Source: Pseudomonadota bacterium
GTDB taxonomy: Bacteria > Myxococcota > Polyangia > Polyangiales > Polyangiaceae
Assembly: GCA_023419055.1 (NCBI GenBank)
Contig: JAEZYO010000543.1
Coordinates: forward strand, 1 to 6,257
Length of the DNA stretch: 6,257 nucleotides
Direction: 5' to 3'
How positions within the stretch are numbered: the stretch's first letter is position 1; each line of letters opens with the position of its first letter. Shown here one piece after another: positions 1-6,087 of the stretch. The translations under genes and the position numbers were made by a program. The notes beneath the pieces were generated by a model. The model did not search any database and was not told where the DNA came from. It saw only the letters and a program-made list of their open reading frames with translations.

Positions 1-2230
1 CTTCCGCCACGTAGACGCTGCACTGCTCGTCCACGCGCAGAAGATCCGGGATGAGATCGGTCGGTACGGTGCCGAGCATCTCGCCGTCGCGCGGACGCAC
101 GACGTGCACTCGATGCTGCGGCACGAAGAGCGCTCCGTTCCGGAGGACGGGTTCGAGCCTTCGCGGTTGATCGGCCTCCACGTGGCGCGGGAAAACGTGA
201 TTGTAGCGGAGCGTCCCCGTGGTCGCTTCGAGCGCGAGCAACGTGCCTGACGCGGAGTTGACGATGAGGAGATCGTCTACCGCGAGCCACACCGACACCG
301 GCGAAGCGAGCCCTGGCTCTTGCTCCCACGCGACCTCACCGCTCTTCCGATCGAAGGCGAGCGCGCCCGTGCCCCGGCGATCGCGCGTCGGAACGACCGC
401 CACGTCGGGCGTGAGCAGCGGCGCTTGCCCGTAGGCGGGACGCTCTTCCAAGTCTTTCACCCAGCGCACCTGCCCCGACCAGAGGTCGACATGGTGGAGC
501 CGCGCCGGCCCGACGGGACCGCCGGAGACCGCGAAGGCGCCGTCGTGATCGATGCCGATATCGCCGGTGAAAGGCAGGCGATCTCGGACGCGCCAGACCG
601 GGTCACCCGTCGCCACGTCGAGCGCCGAGAGCGCGCCGTCGCTGCCGGCGACGAGCAGGAGCTTGCCGGCGCGGCGCAGGCGGAAATTCGTGGGGCGCGG
701 CGCCGAGTAGCGCCAGCGCACGTCGCCCGAGACCAGATCCAGCGCGGTCACGGAGCGATCGCCCTCGGCAACGACCAGGAGCTTGGGGAGCCCGGCGGCG
801 TTCACCACCGCCCCGGCAGCGCCTCCGGCGGCGCGGGGCATGAGGTGCGCGGTGAAGCGCACGTCACCGGTCTCGATGTCGTGCAACACCGTGTCCCCGT
901 CCGCGTGCAAGCGCACCAGCCCGAGCGGCGTGATCACGCTCGAGGCACGCCGGGTCGCGATGCGCCACATCACCTGCCCGCTCGTCCGCTCGAGACAAGC
1001 GGTCTCGCGCGGAGATCCCACGAGCACGCGCTGGCCGCACTGAAAGGTCGCGCGCAGGTCGATGTTCGGGATCGTCGCGACCCAGCGCGGCAAAAATCTC
1101 ATTTTGCCGCCGTGGTCCCAGATCCCCCGCTCGCGCTCGGCCTTCGGTAGCCCGTAGCTGCGGTAGCTGTCGGGCTCCGGGTTCGTGTGCGCGTCGTTCG
1201 CGGCCACGACCGCGAGGTCGTCCCGGAGCGCGAGCGCGGATCGACGGAGCGCGCTCAAGCGCAGATTGTGGAGCTGGGTCGGATCGTGGCTCGTGAAGGC
1301 GTCGGCGAGCGCGAGCGCGAAGCTTGCCGCAGCGCGAACCAGCGAGCGCGGTTCGATCCCGGGAAGAGTGGTGCCTTCGTTCTCGGAGGCGCCGTTCGTC
1401 GCCTTCAGCGTGAGGGCGACGCCTTCTTCGCCGGGGCCGCGGCGAATCGAGAGCTTGACGCCCTCCACGTCTATACGGCGGAAGACGGGCCGCCCGGCGC
1501 GCCACGCACCGAGCACGTCCTCCGCCAGCATTACGAGCTTTTCGGCGACCAGAAACGGGTAGGTCGCGGGGACCGCGAGCGTGCGACCGCGCACGGTGAC
1601 CGACAGCGGCCCGCGCGCGAGCAGGGCGTGCAGGTCGGCACGCTCGAGCGCAGGACGCTCCGAGCGCGCTCCACCGTTCGTGCCGCTCGAGCGGAAGCTC
1701 GCCTTCGCCTGGAAGGCGAGCCCCGAGTCGGCGCCTTCTACCGTCTGGGCGCGGCGCTCGACGGGCCGGCGACCGAAGCTCGGCCAGGGACTACCAAGCT
1801 CACGCTCGGCGGCAGCGAGAGCGACGACGAGTCCGCGCGGAGCCTCGACGGCGCGTGCGCCCGAGATCGCCGAGACCAGCGCAGCGCGTAGGGCGACCAG
1901 GTCGACACGGCGCTCGTGAACCGCCACCGCAGGACAGGCACCCGAGCGGTAGACGCTGATGAGCACGTCACCGCCGTCGGCCTCGAGCCCGATCTCCCAG
2001 GCGTCCTCTCCGGCATAGAACGGCACCGTGACTCGGTCGCGGCGACCACGACTCAAAGCGGAAGTAGCACCAGCGAGCTCGCCCAGCAGGCCGAGCGCCT
2101 GACCGGCCCCCAAGCGGGAGGTGATGTTGACTCCATCGACGATGACGTCGAAGAAACCATCGAGCGGGGCTAGTGCGGTGGGACGCGAAACTTCGGGGAC
2201 GGGGCGAACGACGACCTCGATGGCTGACAT
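1..2230 (-). CDS. PQQ/BamB-like beta-propeller repeat protein with duplicated N-terminal domain (partial, C-terminus off the left edge)
   Basis: The minus strand reads open from an ATG at 2230-2228 to the left edge, giving 743 residues with no stop. From about residue 400 there are eight blade motifs of the form 'xALDxxTGxxxWR': near residues 412-423, 449-460, 494-508 (ALDLVSGDVRWRY), 534-548 (ALDVATGDPVWRV), 578-593, 623-638, 664-680 and 708-723. This is the PQQ-like/BamB beta-propeller signature, usually a binding or scaffold surface. With eight blades visible, the C-terminus is probably just outside the window. The N-terminal ~390 residues are not a family I recognise; residues 27-125 and 209-313 look like two copies of one alpha/beta unit. 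There is no signal peptide or lipobox, so a cytoplasmic location is inferred, unlike BamB itself. No good Shine-Dalgarno precedes the ATG; an in-frame GTG at 2302 is a weaker alternative start. Ligand and function are unknown. Confidence 0.9.
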   Translation of the reverse strand, partial: MSAIEVVVRPVPEVSRPTALAPLDGFFDVIVDGVNITSRLGAGQALGLLGELAGATSALSRGRRDRVTVPFYAGEDAWEIGLEADGGDVLISVYRSGACPAVAVHERRVDLVALRAALVSAISGARAVEAPRGLVVALAAAERELGSPWPSFGRRPVERRAQTVEGADSGLAFQAKASFRSSGTNGGARSERPALERADLHALLARGPLSVTVRGRTLAVPATYPFLVAEKLVMLAEDVLGAWRAGRPVFRRIDVEGVKLSIRRGPGEEGVALTLKATNGASENEGTTLPGIEPRSLVRAAASFALALADAFTSHDPTQLHNLRLSALRRSALALRDDLAVVAANDAHTNPEPDSYRSYGLPKAERERGIWDHGGKMRFLPRWVATIPNIDLRATFQCGQRVLVGSPRETACLERTSGQVMWRIATRRASSVITPLGLVRLHADGDTVLHDIETGDVRFTAHLMPRAAGGAAGAVVNAAGLPKLLVVAEGDRSVTALDLVSGDVRWRYSAPRPTNFRLRRAGKLLLVAGSDGALSALDVATGDPVWRVRDRLPFTGDIGIDHDGAFAVSGGPVGPARLHHVDLWSGQVRWVKDLEERPAYGQAPLLTPDVAVVPTRDRRGTGALAFDRKSGEVAWEQEPGLASPVSVWLAVDDLLIVNSASGTLLALEATTGTLRYNHVFPRHVEADQPRRLEPVLRNGALFVPQHRVHVVRPRDGEMLGTVPTDLIPDLLRVDEQCSVYVAE
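1087..1110. repeat. Perfect 9-bp inverted repeat inside the propeller gene
   Basis: GCGGCAAAA (1087-1095) is followed by a 6-base spacer and its exact reverse complement TTTTGCCGC (1102-1110). In the mRNA it would form a 9-bp stem with a 6-nt loop. It lies at codons 374-381, at the join between the duplicated N-terminal half and the propeller. The A/T runs stand out against the GC-rich surroundings. No U-tract typical of an intrinsic terminator follows, and the reading frame passes through uninterrupted, so its role, if any, is unknown. Confidence 0.6.
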
Positions 2231-2377
2231 CGGTGAGCGCGATGGTAGAGACGTCGCACCATTCGCGACACTTTTCAGGACCTTTCGCCCAAGAGTGGAC
2301 ACGGAAGGCCGAGCTGAGTAGGCGAGATCGGAAGCGAGGGTCGGAGCGCTACCCTCACCAGCGAGCTCCACGAAGCC
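2231..2377. promoter_or_regulatory. Divergent intergenic region between the propeller and glycosyltransferase genes
   Basis: These 147 bp separate two divergent start codons and should hold promoters for both. No convincing -35/-10 or -24/-12 pair was found. Two small inverted repeats are visible: GTCGC-N7-GCGAC at 2253-2269 and GAGGGT-N9-ACCCTC at 2336-2356. The second ends 21 bp before the glycosyltransferase ATG. The assignment as regulatory rests on position only. Confidence 0.4.
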
Positions 2378-3826
2378 ATGGAAAACGAGCCTGAAGGAGC
2401 GCCGGGCTCGGGGAGTCTCGCCCGCGGCCCGGCGTCAACAAAAGCGATCCAGGGCACGCTCGCCGGTCTCGGCGCCGCTCTGCCGCTCGTGGTGGTGCTC
2501 TACGGGTACACCGTCGACGACGCGCTCATCACGGCGCGAGTGGCGAGCCACTGGTCGAACGGCGAAGGCTATCGCTTCAATAGCTACGGCCCGCCGGTCG
2601 ACGCGGTCACCCCGCTCGGGTTCGCTCCGCTGCTCGCGCTGTGGGGCCCGGGCTCGCCGCTCGAGATGTTCGAGCGTGCGCGACTGCTCGGGGTGATGAG
2701 CTGGCTCGCTGGAGCAGCGCTCCTCGGCGCCCTGCTCGCGAGGACGACTTCGCCTCGAGCTCACCTGCCGGTGCTCGCGGTCCTCGCCGCGTCGGCGCCG
2801 CTCGCGGCCTGGGCGAGCTCCGGGATGGAAACCGGCTTCATCACCCTGCTCGGTTGCTGCGCGCTCTCGAGAGGAGCACCCGGAGCGCTCGCCGCCGGGC
2901 TCGCTGCTGCGCTCCGTCCCGAGCTCTTGCCCTGGGCCTTCGTGCTCGGCGTGGGACGCAGCGCGTTCGCGGCTCGCGGCCCGGAGCCACGCGCTGTCGC
3001 CCTCTCGGTAGTCCTTTCGCTCGCTCCCGCGCTCGCCGTCGCCGTCGTTCGTCAGCTCGCCTTCGGCTCCCCTTCTCCGCTGTCTTTGCTCGCCAAGCCC
3101 TCCGATCTTTCGCACGGCCTCCGTTACGCGACGAGCGCTTTCGTCCTGGGAGGCTTGCCGCTGCTCTTGCTCGCGCCGCGAGCGTTCTCGAGGAGCAACG
3201 GAGAGACGCGTGTACTCGTGGTCGCGGCCTTCTCGCATTTCGGAGCTCTGCTCTTGGCGGGCGGCGACTGGATGGCGCTCTTTCGCCTCCTGGTTCCGGT
3301 GCTGCCCACCATCGCGCTCGCAGCGGCTCGCCTGGCTGAGCGCTCGAGCTCCGCCGCGCTCGTGCTCCGCTCGCTCCTCGCTCTGGCGGCGTCGCTCCTC
3401 GTGCTCGTCGATACCGGGTTGCCCGCGCGCCACGTGTTACGCCACCGCCTCGCCTTGATCGAGGAGGCCGCGCCCCTCCTCGTCGGCGCGGAGAGCGTCG
3501 CCGCCCTCGACGCCGGCTGGGTCGGCGTGGCAACGGACCGGACGATCGTCGATCTCGCCGGTGTCACCGATCCGGTGATCGCGGCGCTGCCCGGCGGTCA
3601 CACCAGCAAACGCGTGCCCGAACCGCTTCTGGTCGGGCGAAACACGCAAGCCTGGATCTTGCTCCTCGCGCCGGACGCGGCTCCCGAGCGCGACTGGCGA
3701 GACTCCACCTTTGCTCGCGTGGTGGAGCAACGCCTGGCCGCGATGCCATTCGCTGCTGAATTCAAGTTGGCGGGGGTCCTGCCGCTCGGCGGAACTCGCC
3801 AGCGCTACATCGTGGTCAGGCGCTGA
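2378..3826 (+). CDS. GT-C fold membrane glycosyltransferase, AftB (arabinofuranosyltransferase)-like
   Basis: This 482-residue polytopic membrane protein probably transfers a sugar from a polyprenyl-phosphate donor on the outer face of the inner membrane. After a ~24-residue cytoplasmic tail and a first membrane helix (about 26-44) comes TVDDALITAR with Asp47-Asp48, the acidic pair expected in the first extracytoplasmic loop of GT-C enzymes, followed by an NGEGYRFN segment. Other family-like marks are SGMETG (148-153), RPE (180-182), GGDWMALFRLLVPVLP (295-310) and, in the C-terminal soluble part, ALDAGWVGV (376-384) and IVDLAGVTDP (390-399). I estimate nine to ten membrane helices between 26 and 345. 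The start is the only ATG after an in-frame stop at 2315-2317; its Shine-Dalgarno is poor. Sugar and acceptor cannot be told from sequence. The gene is transcribed away from the propeller gene and ends 3 bp from the convergent reductase gene. Confidence 0.82.
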   Translation: MENEPEGAPGSGSLARGPASTKAIQGTLAGLGAALPLVVVLYGYTVDDALITARVASHWSNGEGYRFNSYGPPVDAVTPLGFAPLLALWGPGSPLEMFERARLLGVMSWLAGAALLGALLARTTSPRAHLPVLAVLAASAPLAAWASSGMETGFITLLGCCALSRGAPGALAAGLAAALRPELLPWAFVLGVGRSAFAARGPEPRAVALSVVLSLAPALAVAVVRQLAFGSPSPLSLLAKPSDLSHGLRYATSAFVLGGLPLLLLAPRAFSRSNGETRVLVVAAFSHFGALLLAGGDWMALFRLLVPVLPTIALAAARLAERSSSAALVLRSLLALAASLLVLVDTGLPARHVLRHRLALIEEAAPLLVGAESVAALDAGWVGVATDRTIVDLAGVTDPVIAALPGGHTSKRVPEPLLVGRNTQAWILLLAPDAAPERDWRDSTFARVVEQRLAAMPFAAEFKLAGVLPLGGTRQRYIVVRR

Positions 3827-3829
3827 GTC

Positions 3830-4654
3830 TCACCCGCTGTGCGCCTCGCCGCCGTCGACGAAGAGCACGCTGCCGTTCAGCCAGTACGTGCACGGCTGAG
3901 CCAGGGCGACGAGCGCGTTCGCCACGTCGACGGGTTCGGTGAGCCGGTGCGAGGGGTTCTTGCGGAGCGCCACCTGCCGCATCACCTCTGCGCTCGGGAT
4001 CTTGTTCATGGCCGGAGTGTCGGTGACTCCGGCGCAGATCGCGTTCGCGGTCATGCCGCGCGGCCCGAGCTCGTACGCGAGCTGCCGGACGTGCGACTCG
4101 AGCGCCGCTTTCGCCGCGCTGACGGCCCCGTAGCCCTGCCAGATCTGGCTCGAGCCGGTGCTGGTCATGGCAAAGATGCGTGAATGTTCGCCCAAGAGGT
4201 CGCGTTCGAGCGCGCCCTGAACCCAGTACACGAGGCTGTGGGCCATCACGTCGAGCGTCATCTCGACCTGCTTCTGGCTGATGCTCTCTCCGGGGTCGGC
4301 GGCGGCGAAGGGGCGCAAGGTCCCGAACGCGAGCGAGTGCAAGAGCACGCGAAGTCGCTCGTTCTTGCCGCGCTCCACGAAGCGGCGCTTCACTTCGCCG
4401 AGCACCTCGTTGCGCTTGTCGGCGTCGGCGGCGTTCACGTTGAAGAACCAGGCTTCTCGGCCGAGCTCCTTGATGCGTGAGACCACCCGCTCCACGTTCG
4501 GGAGCGTGGCGCGGCGATCGAGGTGGACGCCGACGATGTCGACGCCTGCCTCCGCTAACTTCAAGGCACAGGCTTCACCGAAGCCGCTGGATGCGCCGAG
4601 GATCAACGCCCAACCGTCGAGCTTGGGCACGGGCACGCTGGGAGCATGGTTCAT
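3830..4654 (-). CDS. SDR-family oxidoreductase, FabI/FabL-type enoyl-ACP reductase-like
   Basis: This 274-residue protein of the short-chain dehydrogenase/reductase superfamily would reduce a substrate with NAD(P)H in the cytoplasm. The nucleotide-binding turn is GASSGFGEA (20-28), a classical GxxxGxG form. LLHSLAFG (104-111) matches the region where FabI has an 'HSI' motif. The catalytic pair is Tyr175 and Lys182, in YGAVSAAK. This Y-x6-K spacing is that of enoyl-ACP reductases FabI and FabL, not the Y-x3-K of ordinary SDRs. NAICAG (204-209) and FVDGG (265-269) are standard SDR C-terminal elements. The GxxxGxG plus Y-x6-K combination is most like Bacillus FabL, so enoyl-ACP or enoyl-CoA reduction in fatty acid metabolism is the best guess. 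I chose the ATG at 4654 because the longer start at 4732 would overlap the upstream gene by 58 bp and add 26 residues that do not look like SDR sequence. It lies 20 bp after the Fe-S gene, a probable operon. Confidence 0.85.
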   Translation of the reverse strand: MNHAPSVPVPKLDGWALILGASSGFGEACALKLAEAGVDIVGVHLDRRATLPNVERVVSRIKELGREAWFFNVNAADADKRNEVLGEVKRRFVERGKNERLRVLLHSLAFGTLRPFAAADPGESISQKQVEMTLDVMAHSLVYWVQGALERDLLGEHSRIFAMTSTGSSQIWQGYGAVSAAKAALESHVRQLAYELGPRGMTANAICAGVTDTPAMNKIPSAEVMRQVALRKNPSHRLTEPVDVANALVALAQPCTYWLNGSVLFVDGGEAHSG

Positions 4655-4674
4655 GGTCGACCCAGCTCTGCTTA

Positions 4675-5160
4675 CTACAGTTTGCGGAGCGCCGACGGCG
4701 GTAGCGAGTCGATGTGCGACGGCAATGGCCATGCCCCACCGACGGCGTCGGCCTTTTCCCGCACGAAACGCGCAATCTTCCGGAACGGCACGCCCGTTGG
4801 ACAGATGCGCTCCTTCTGCGCGAGCACTTCGTCGTCGACGAAGCCGAAGCTGTAGGCGGCAGCGCGATAGTCCGGCATGCTGCGGGAGCCGGCGAGCACG
4901 AGCGGCATCAATCCTCGGTAGGCCCCTCCCGAGCGCGCGATACGATCCGCTTCCCCTCGATCACAGAGGCCACACGCCACGCAGCGCTGGAATTCGGGGA
5001 GCATGTTGCGCTCCTCACTCGTAACGGGTGGCAGGCCGTCCTCGTCGTAGCGACTCCGGAACGCGGCGATGCCGTCGACGCGACGAGTCACGAGCCGCTT
5101 CAACAAGCTTTGCACCAACGCGCCGGCCAGAAGGAAGAGCGCTTTCAGACGAGCACTCAT
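4675..5160 (-). CDS. Small ferredoxin-like Fe-S protein with one predicted [4Fe-4S] cluster
   Basis: This 161-residue protein has an N-terminal hydrophobic stretch (about 6-23), which may anchor it to the membrane, and a ferredoxin-like core. RCVACGLCDRGEAD gives Cys60, Cys63 and Cys66; a fourth Cys lies far downstream in RICPTGVPF (Cys120-Pro121). This C-x2-C-x2-C plus distant C-P layout is that of the alpha-helical ferredoxin domain of SdhB, FrdB and HdrC-type proteins, where the last 'CP' cysteine closes the first cluster. The cysteines that would bind a second cluster are absent: Glu70 stands where the fourth motif cysteine would be, and no Cys precedes Cys120. An electron-transfer role is inferred. 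The start is fixed by an in-frame TAG 9 bp upstream of the ATG; the Shine-Dalgarno is weak. It is first in a likely two-gene operon with the reductase, and divergent from the sigma factor gene. Confidence 0.8.
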   Translation of the reverse strand: MSARLKALFLLAGALVQSLLKRLVTRRVDGIAAFRSRYDEDGLPPVTSEERNMLPEFQRCVACGLCDRGEADRIARSGGAYRGLMPLVLAGSRSMPDYRAAAYSFGFVDDEVLAQKERICPTGVPFRKIARFVREKADAVGGAWPLPSHIDSLPPSALRKL

Positions 5161-5253
5161 GAAAGAACTCTAGCGCCGGACCGCCCGCCTCGAGGGGATA
5201 ACTTTCGCGAGCGCTCGTAAGACGTGAACGACGAGCGATGGAAACGGGTAACA

Positions 5254-5263
5254 GTGACGTCAC
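5254..5263. promoter_or_regulatory. Candidate upstream activator site (palindrome)
   Basis: GTGACGTCAC is a perfect 10-bp palindrome. It ends 64 bp before the first base of the sigma-54 promoter and lies roughly 90-100 bp upstream of the predicted start of transcription, a usual distance for enhancer-binding-protein sites. Two direct copies of GTTACGC (5275-5281 and 5287-5293), 12 bp apart, lie between it and the promoter. A site this short can also arise by chance. Confidence 0.35.
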
Positions 5264-5326
5264 GGGGAGACGGCGTTACGCCCGGTGTTACGCTCGCAAA
5301 TACGCGAAATTCATTAGTTATTTCGG

Positions 5327-5342
5327 TGGCACGAACCCTGCT
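5327..5342 (+). promoter_or_regulatory. Sigma-54 (RpoN) promoter, -24/-12
   Basis: TGGCACGAACCCTGCT matches the sigma-54 consensus TGGCACG-N4-TTGCW at every defined base except one (C for the first T of TTGC). The essential GG and GC are 10 bp apart as required. Transcription would start near 5353, leaving a leader of about 40 nt that includes the strong Shine-Dalgarno at 5381. The position directly before a sigma factor gene and the AT-rich tract immediately upstream support it. Sigma-54 promoters need an ATP-driven enhancer-binding activator; none is encoded in this window. Confidence 0.72.
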
Positions 5343-5380
5343 GAAGGACCTCCCCGAAGCCGGCCGCTGGCACGGCTCCC

Positions 5381-5386
5381 AAGGAG
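5381..5386 (+). promoter_or_regulatory. Shine-Dalgarno that fixes the sigma factor start
   Basis: AAGGAG lies 8 bases before the ATG at 5395, an ideal spacing, and is the best ribosome binding site in the window. It decides for the 221-residue protein over the in-frame ATG at 5224, which lies upstream of the predicted sigma-54 promoter and would not be on that transcript. Confidence 0.85.
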
Positions 5387-5394
5387 CTTACGCA

Positions 5395-6060
5395 ATGTTC
5401 TCCACCGCCACCGTCGAAGATTCTTCTCCCCGCTCTTCGGTCTCCGCCAAGACGACTCGCTCGTACCCCGGGTGTGACGAACAGACGCTCCTCGCGGGCC
5501 TGCTCGTCGACGACGCGGCCGCCTGGCGCGAGTTCAACACCCGCTACGCCCGCCTGATCTACGCCTGCATCAGTCGCGTGACCGCGCGCTTCGGCAGCGT
5601 GGTGCACACGGACGCGGTCGCCGAGGTCTACTCGATGCTGTGCCTCGGCCTGCTGTCGAACGACAAGAGCAAGCTCCGGAGTTACGAGGCCGGCCGTGGC
5701 AGCAAGCTCGGCACCTGGCTCGGTCTGCTCGCCACCCACACGGCTTACGACTACCTCCGCAGCGTTCGACGCACCCCGAAGTATGCCGATCTCTCGGAGG
5801 CCGAACAGCTCTCGAGCGATCTGCCGGATCCGTCCGAGCAAACTTTGGTGCGCGAGCGCGCCGCCATCGCGGCCTCGGTCCTCGAGGAGTTCTCCGAAAA
5901 GGATCGTGAATTCGTCCGCCTCTACTACGGCGAGGGTCTGAGCCCGGAGGCGGTCGCGGAGAGCCTTCGGATCAGCATCAAGACCGTCTATTCGAAGAAG
6001 CACAAGATTCAGCGCCGGCTCGAAAGCCTGCTCGGCGAGCCCGGCCTGTGCGCCGCCTGA
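5395..6060 (+). CDS. ECF-like sigma-70 family RNA polymerase sigma factor
   Basis: This 221-residue protein has the two-domain plan of extracytoplasmic-function sigma factors, which redirect RNA polymerase to a specific set of promoters. Region 2 spans about residues 42-126, from AWREFNTRYARLIY to GTWLGLLATHTAYDYLRSVRR; the latter is the -10-binding and core-binding part. A short acidic linker (about 131-157) follows. Region 4 spans about 158-213, with FSEKDREFVRLYYGEGLS leading into the helix-turn-helix (AVAESLRISIKTVYSKKHKIQRRL) for the -35 element. Region 3 is absent. About 40 N-terminal residues, Ser/Thr-rich, precede region 2. The gene has a strong Shine-Dalgarno and a sigma-54-type promoter, so it is likely made on demand through an enhancer-binding protein. 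No recognisable anti-sigma gene is visible; the next gene starts 34 bp downstream and encodes an exported protein. The exact ECF group and targets are unknown. Confidence 0.88.
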   Translation: MFSTATVEDSSPRSSVSAKTTRSYPGCDEQTLLAGLLVDDAAAWREFNTRYARLIYACISRVTARFGSVVHTDAVAEVYSMLCLGLLSNDKSKLRSYEAGRGSKLGTWLGLLATHTAYDYLRSVRRTPKYADLSEAEQLSSDLPDPSEQTLVRERAAIAASVLEEFSEKDREFVRLYYGEGLSPEAVAESLRISIKTVYSKKHKIQRRLESLLGEPGLCAA

Positions 6061-6087
6061 CCCAGACGCGCGCGCCTGTGGTAGACG

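Larger units (their letters stand above)
5161..5394. promoter_or_regulatory. Divergent regulatory region between the Fe-S operon and the sigma factor
   Basis: These 234 bp lie between the ATGs at 5160 (minus) and 5395 (plus). They hold a sigma-54-type promoter (5327-5342), an AT-rich tract just upstream of it (5301-5323, 17 of 23 bases A/T), a perfect palindrome GTGACGTCAC (5254-5263), and three GTTAC half-sites: inverted at 5248-5252 and direct at 5275-5279 and 5287-5291. Together these look like a control region for activated transcription toward the sigma factor. No promoter for the Fe-S operon could be assigned. Confidence 0.6.

Noticed and set aside
320..1150. 276-residue plus-strand open frame and other plus-strand frames in 219-2394
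   Set aside because: They are shadows of the minus-strand propeller gene; compositions are Arg/Ala/Glu/Gly-rich with no recognisable domain, while the minus frame has eight regular propeller repeats.
2231..2302. Extension of the propeller gene to an in-frame GTG at 2302
   Set aside because: The frame is open but there is no Shine-Dalgarno and the added residues form no signal peptide or known element. It remains a possibility, not the preferred start.
2435..3433. 332-residue antisense open frame opposite the glycosyltransferase
   Set aside because: Its translation is a run of Arg, Glu, Gly and Ser with no domain pattern, as expected opposite a high-GC gene. The plus-strand frame has clear GT-C motifs and membrane helices.
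4655..4732. 26-residue N-terminal extension of the reductase from an ATG at 4732
   Set aside because: It would overlap the Fe-S gene by 58 bp and is not SDR-like; the ATG at 4654 gives a 20-bp gap and normal family length.
4281..5024. 247-residue plus-strand open frame across the reductase and Fe-S genes
   Set aside because: Arg/Ser/Ala-rich shadow without motifs; the opposite strand has SDR catalytic and Fe-S cysteine motifs.
5208..5217. Palindrome CGAGCGCTCG as an operator
   Set aside because: Simple CG-rich palindromes of this kind are common by chance in such DNA, and it is not placed at a recognisable promoter.
5224..5394. 57-residue N-terminal extension of the sigma factor from an ATG at 5224
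   Set aside because: No good ribosome binding site, sequence unlike sigma factors, and it lies across the predicted sigma-54 promoter. The ATG at 5395 has AAGGAG at ideal spacing.
5314..6003. 229-residue antisense open frame opposite the sigma factor
   Set aside because: No domain pattern, and the plus strand has clear sigma region 2 and region 4 sequences plus a strong ribosome binding site.
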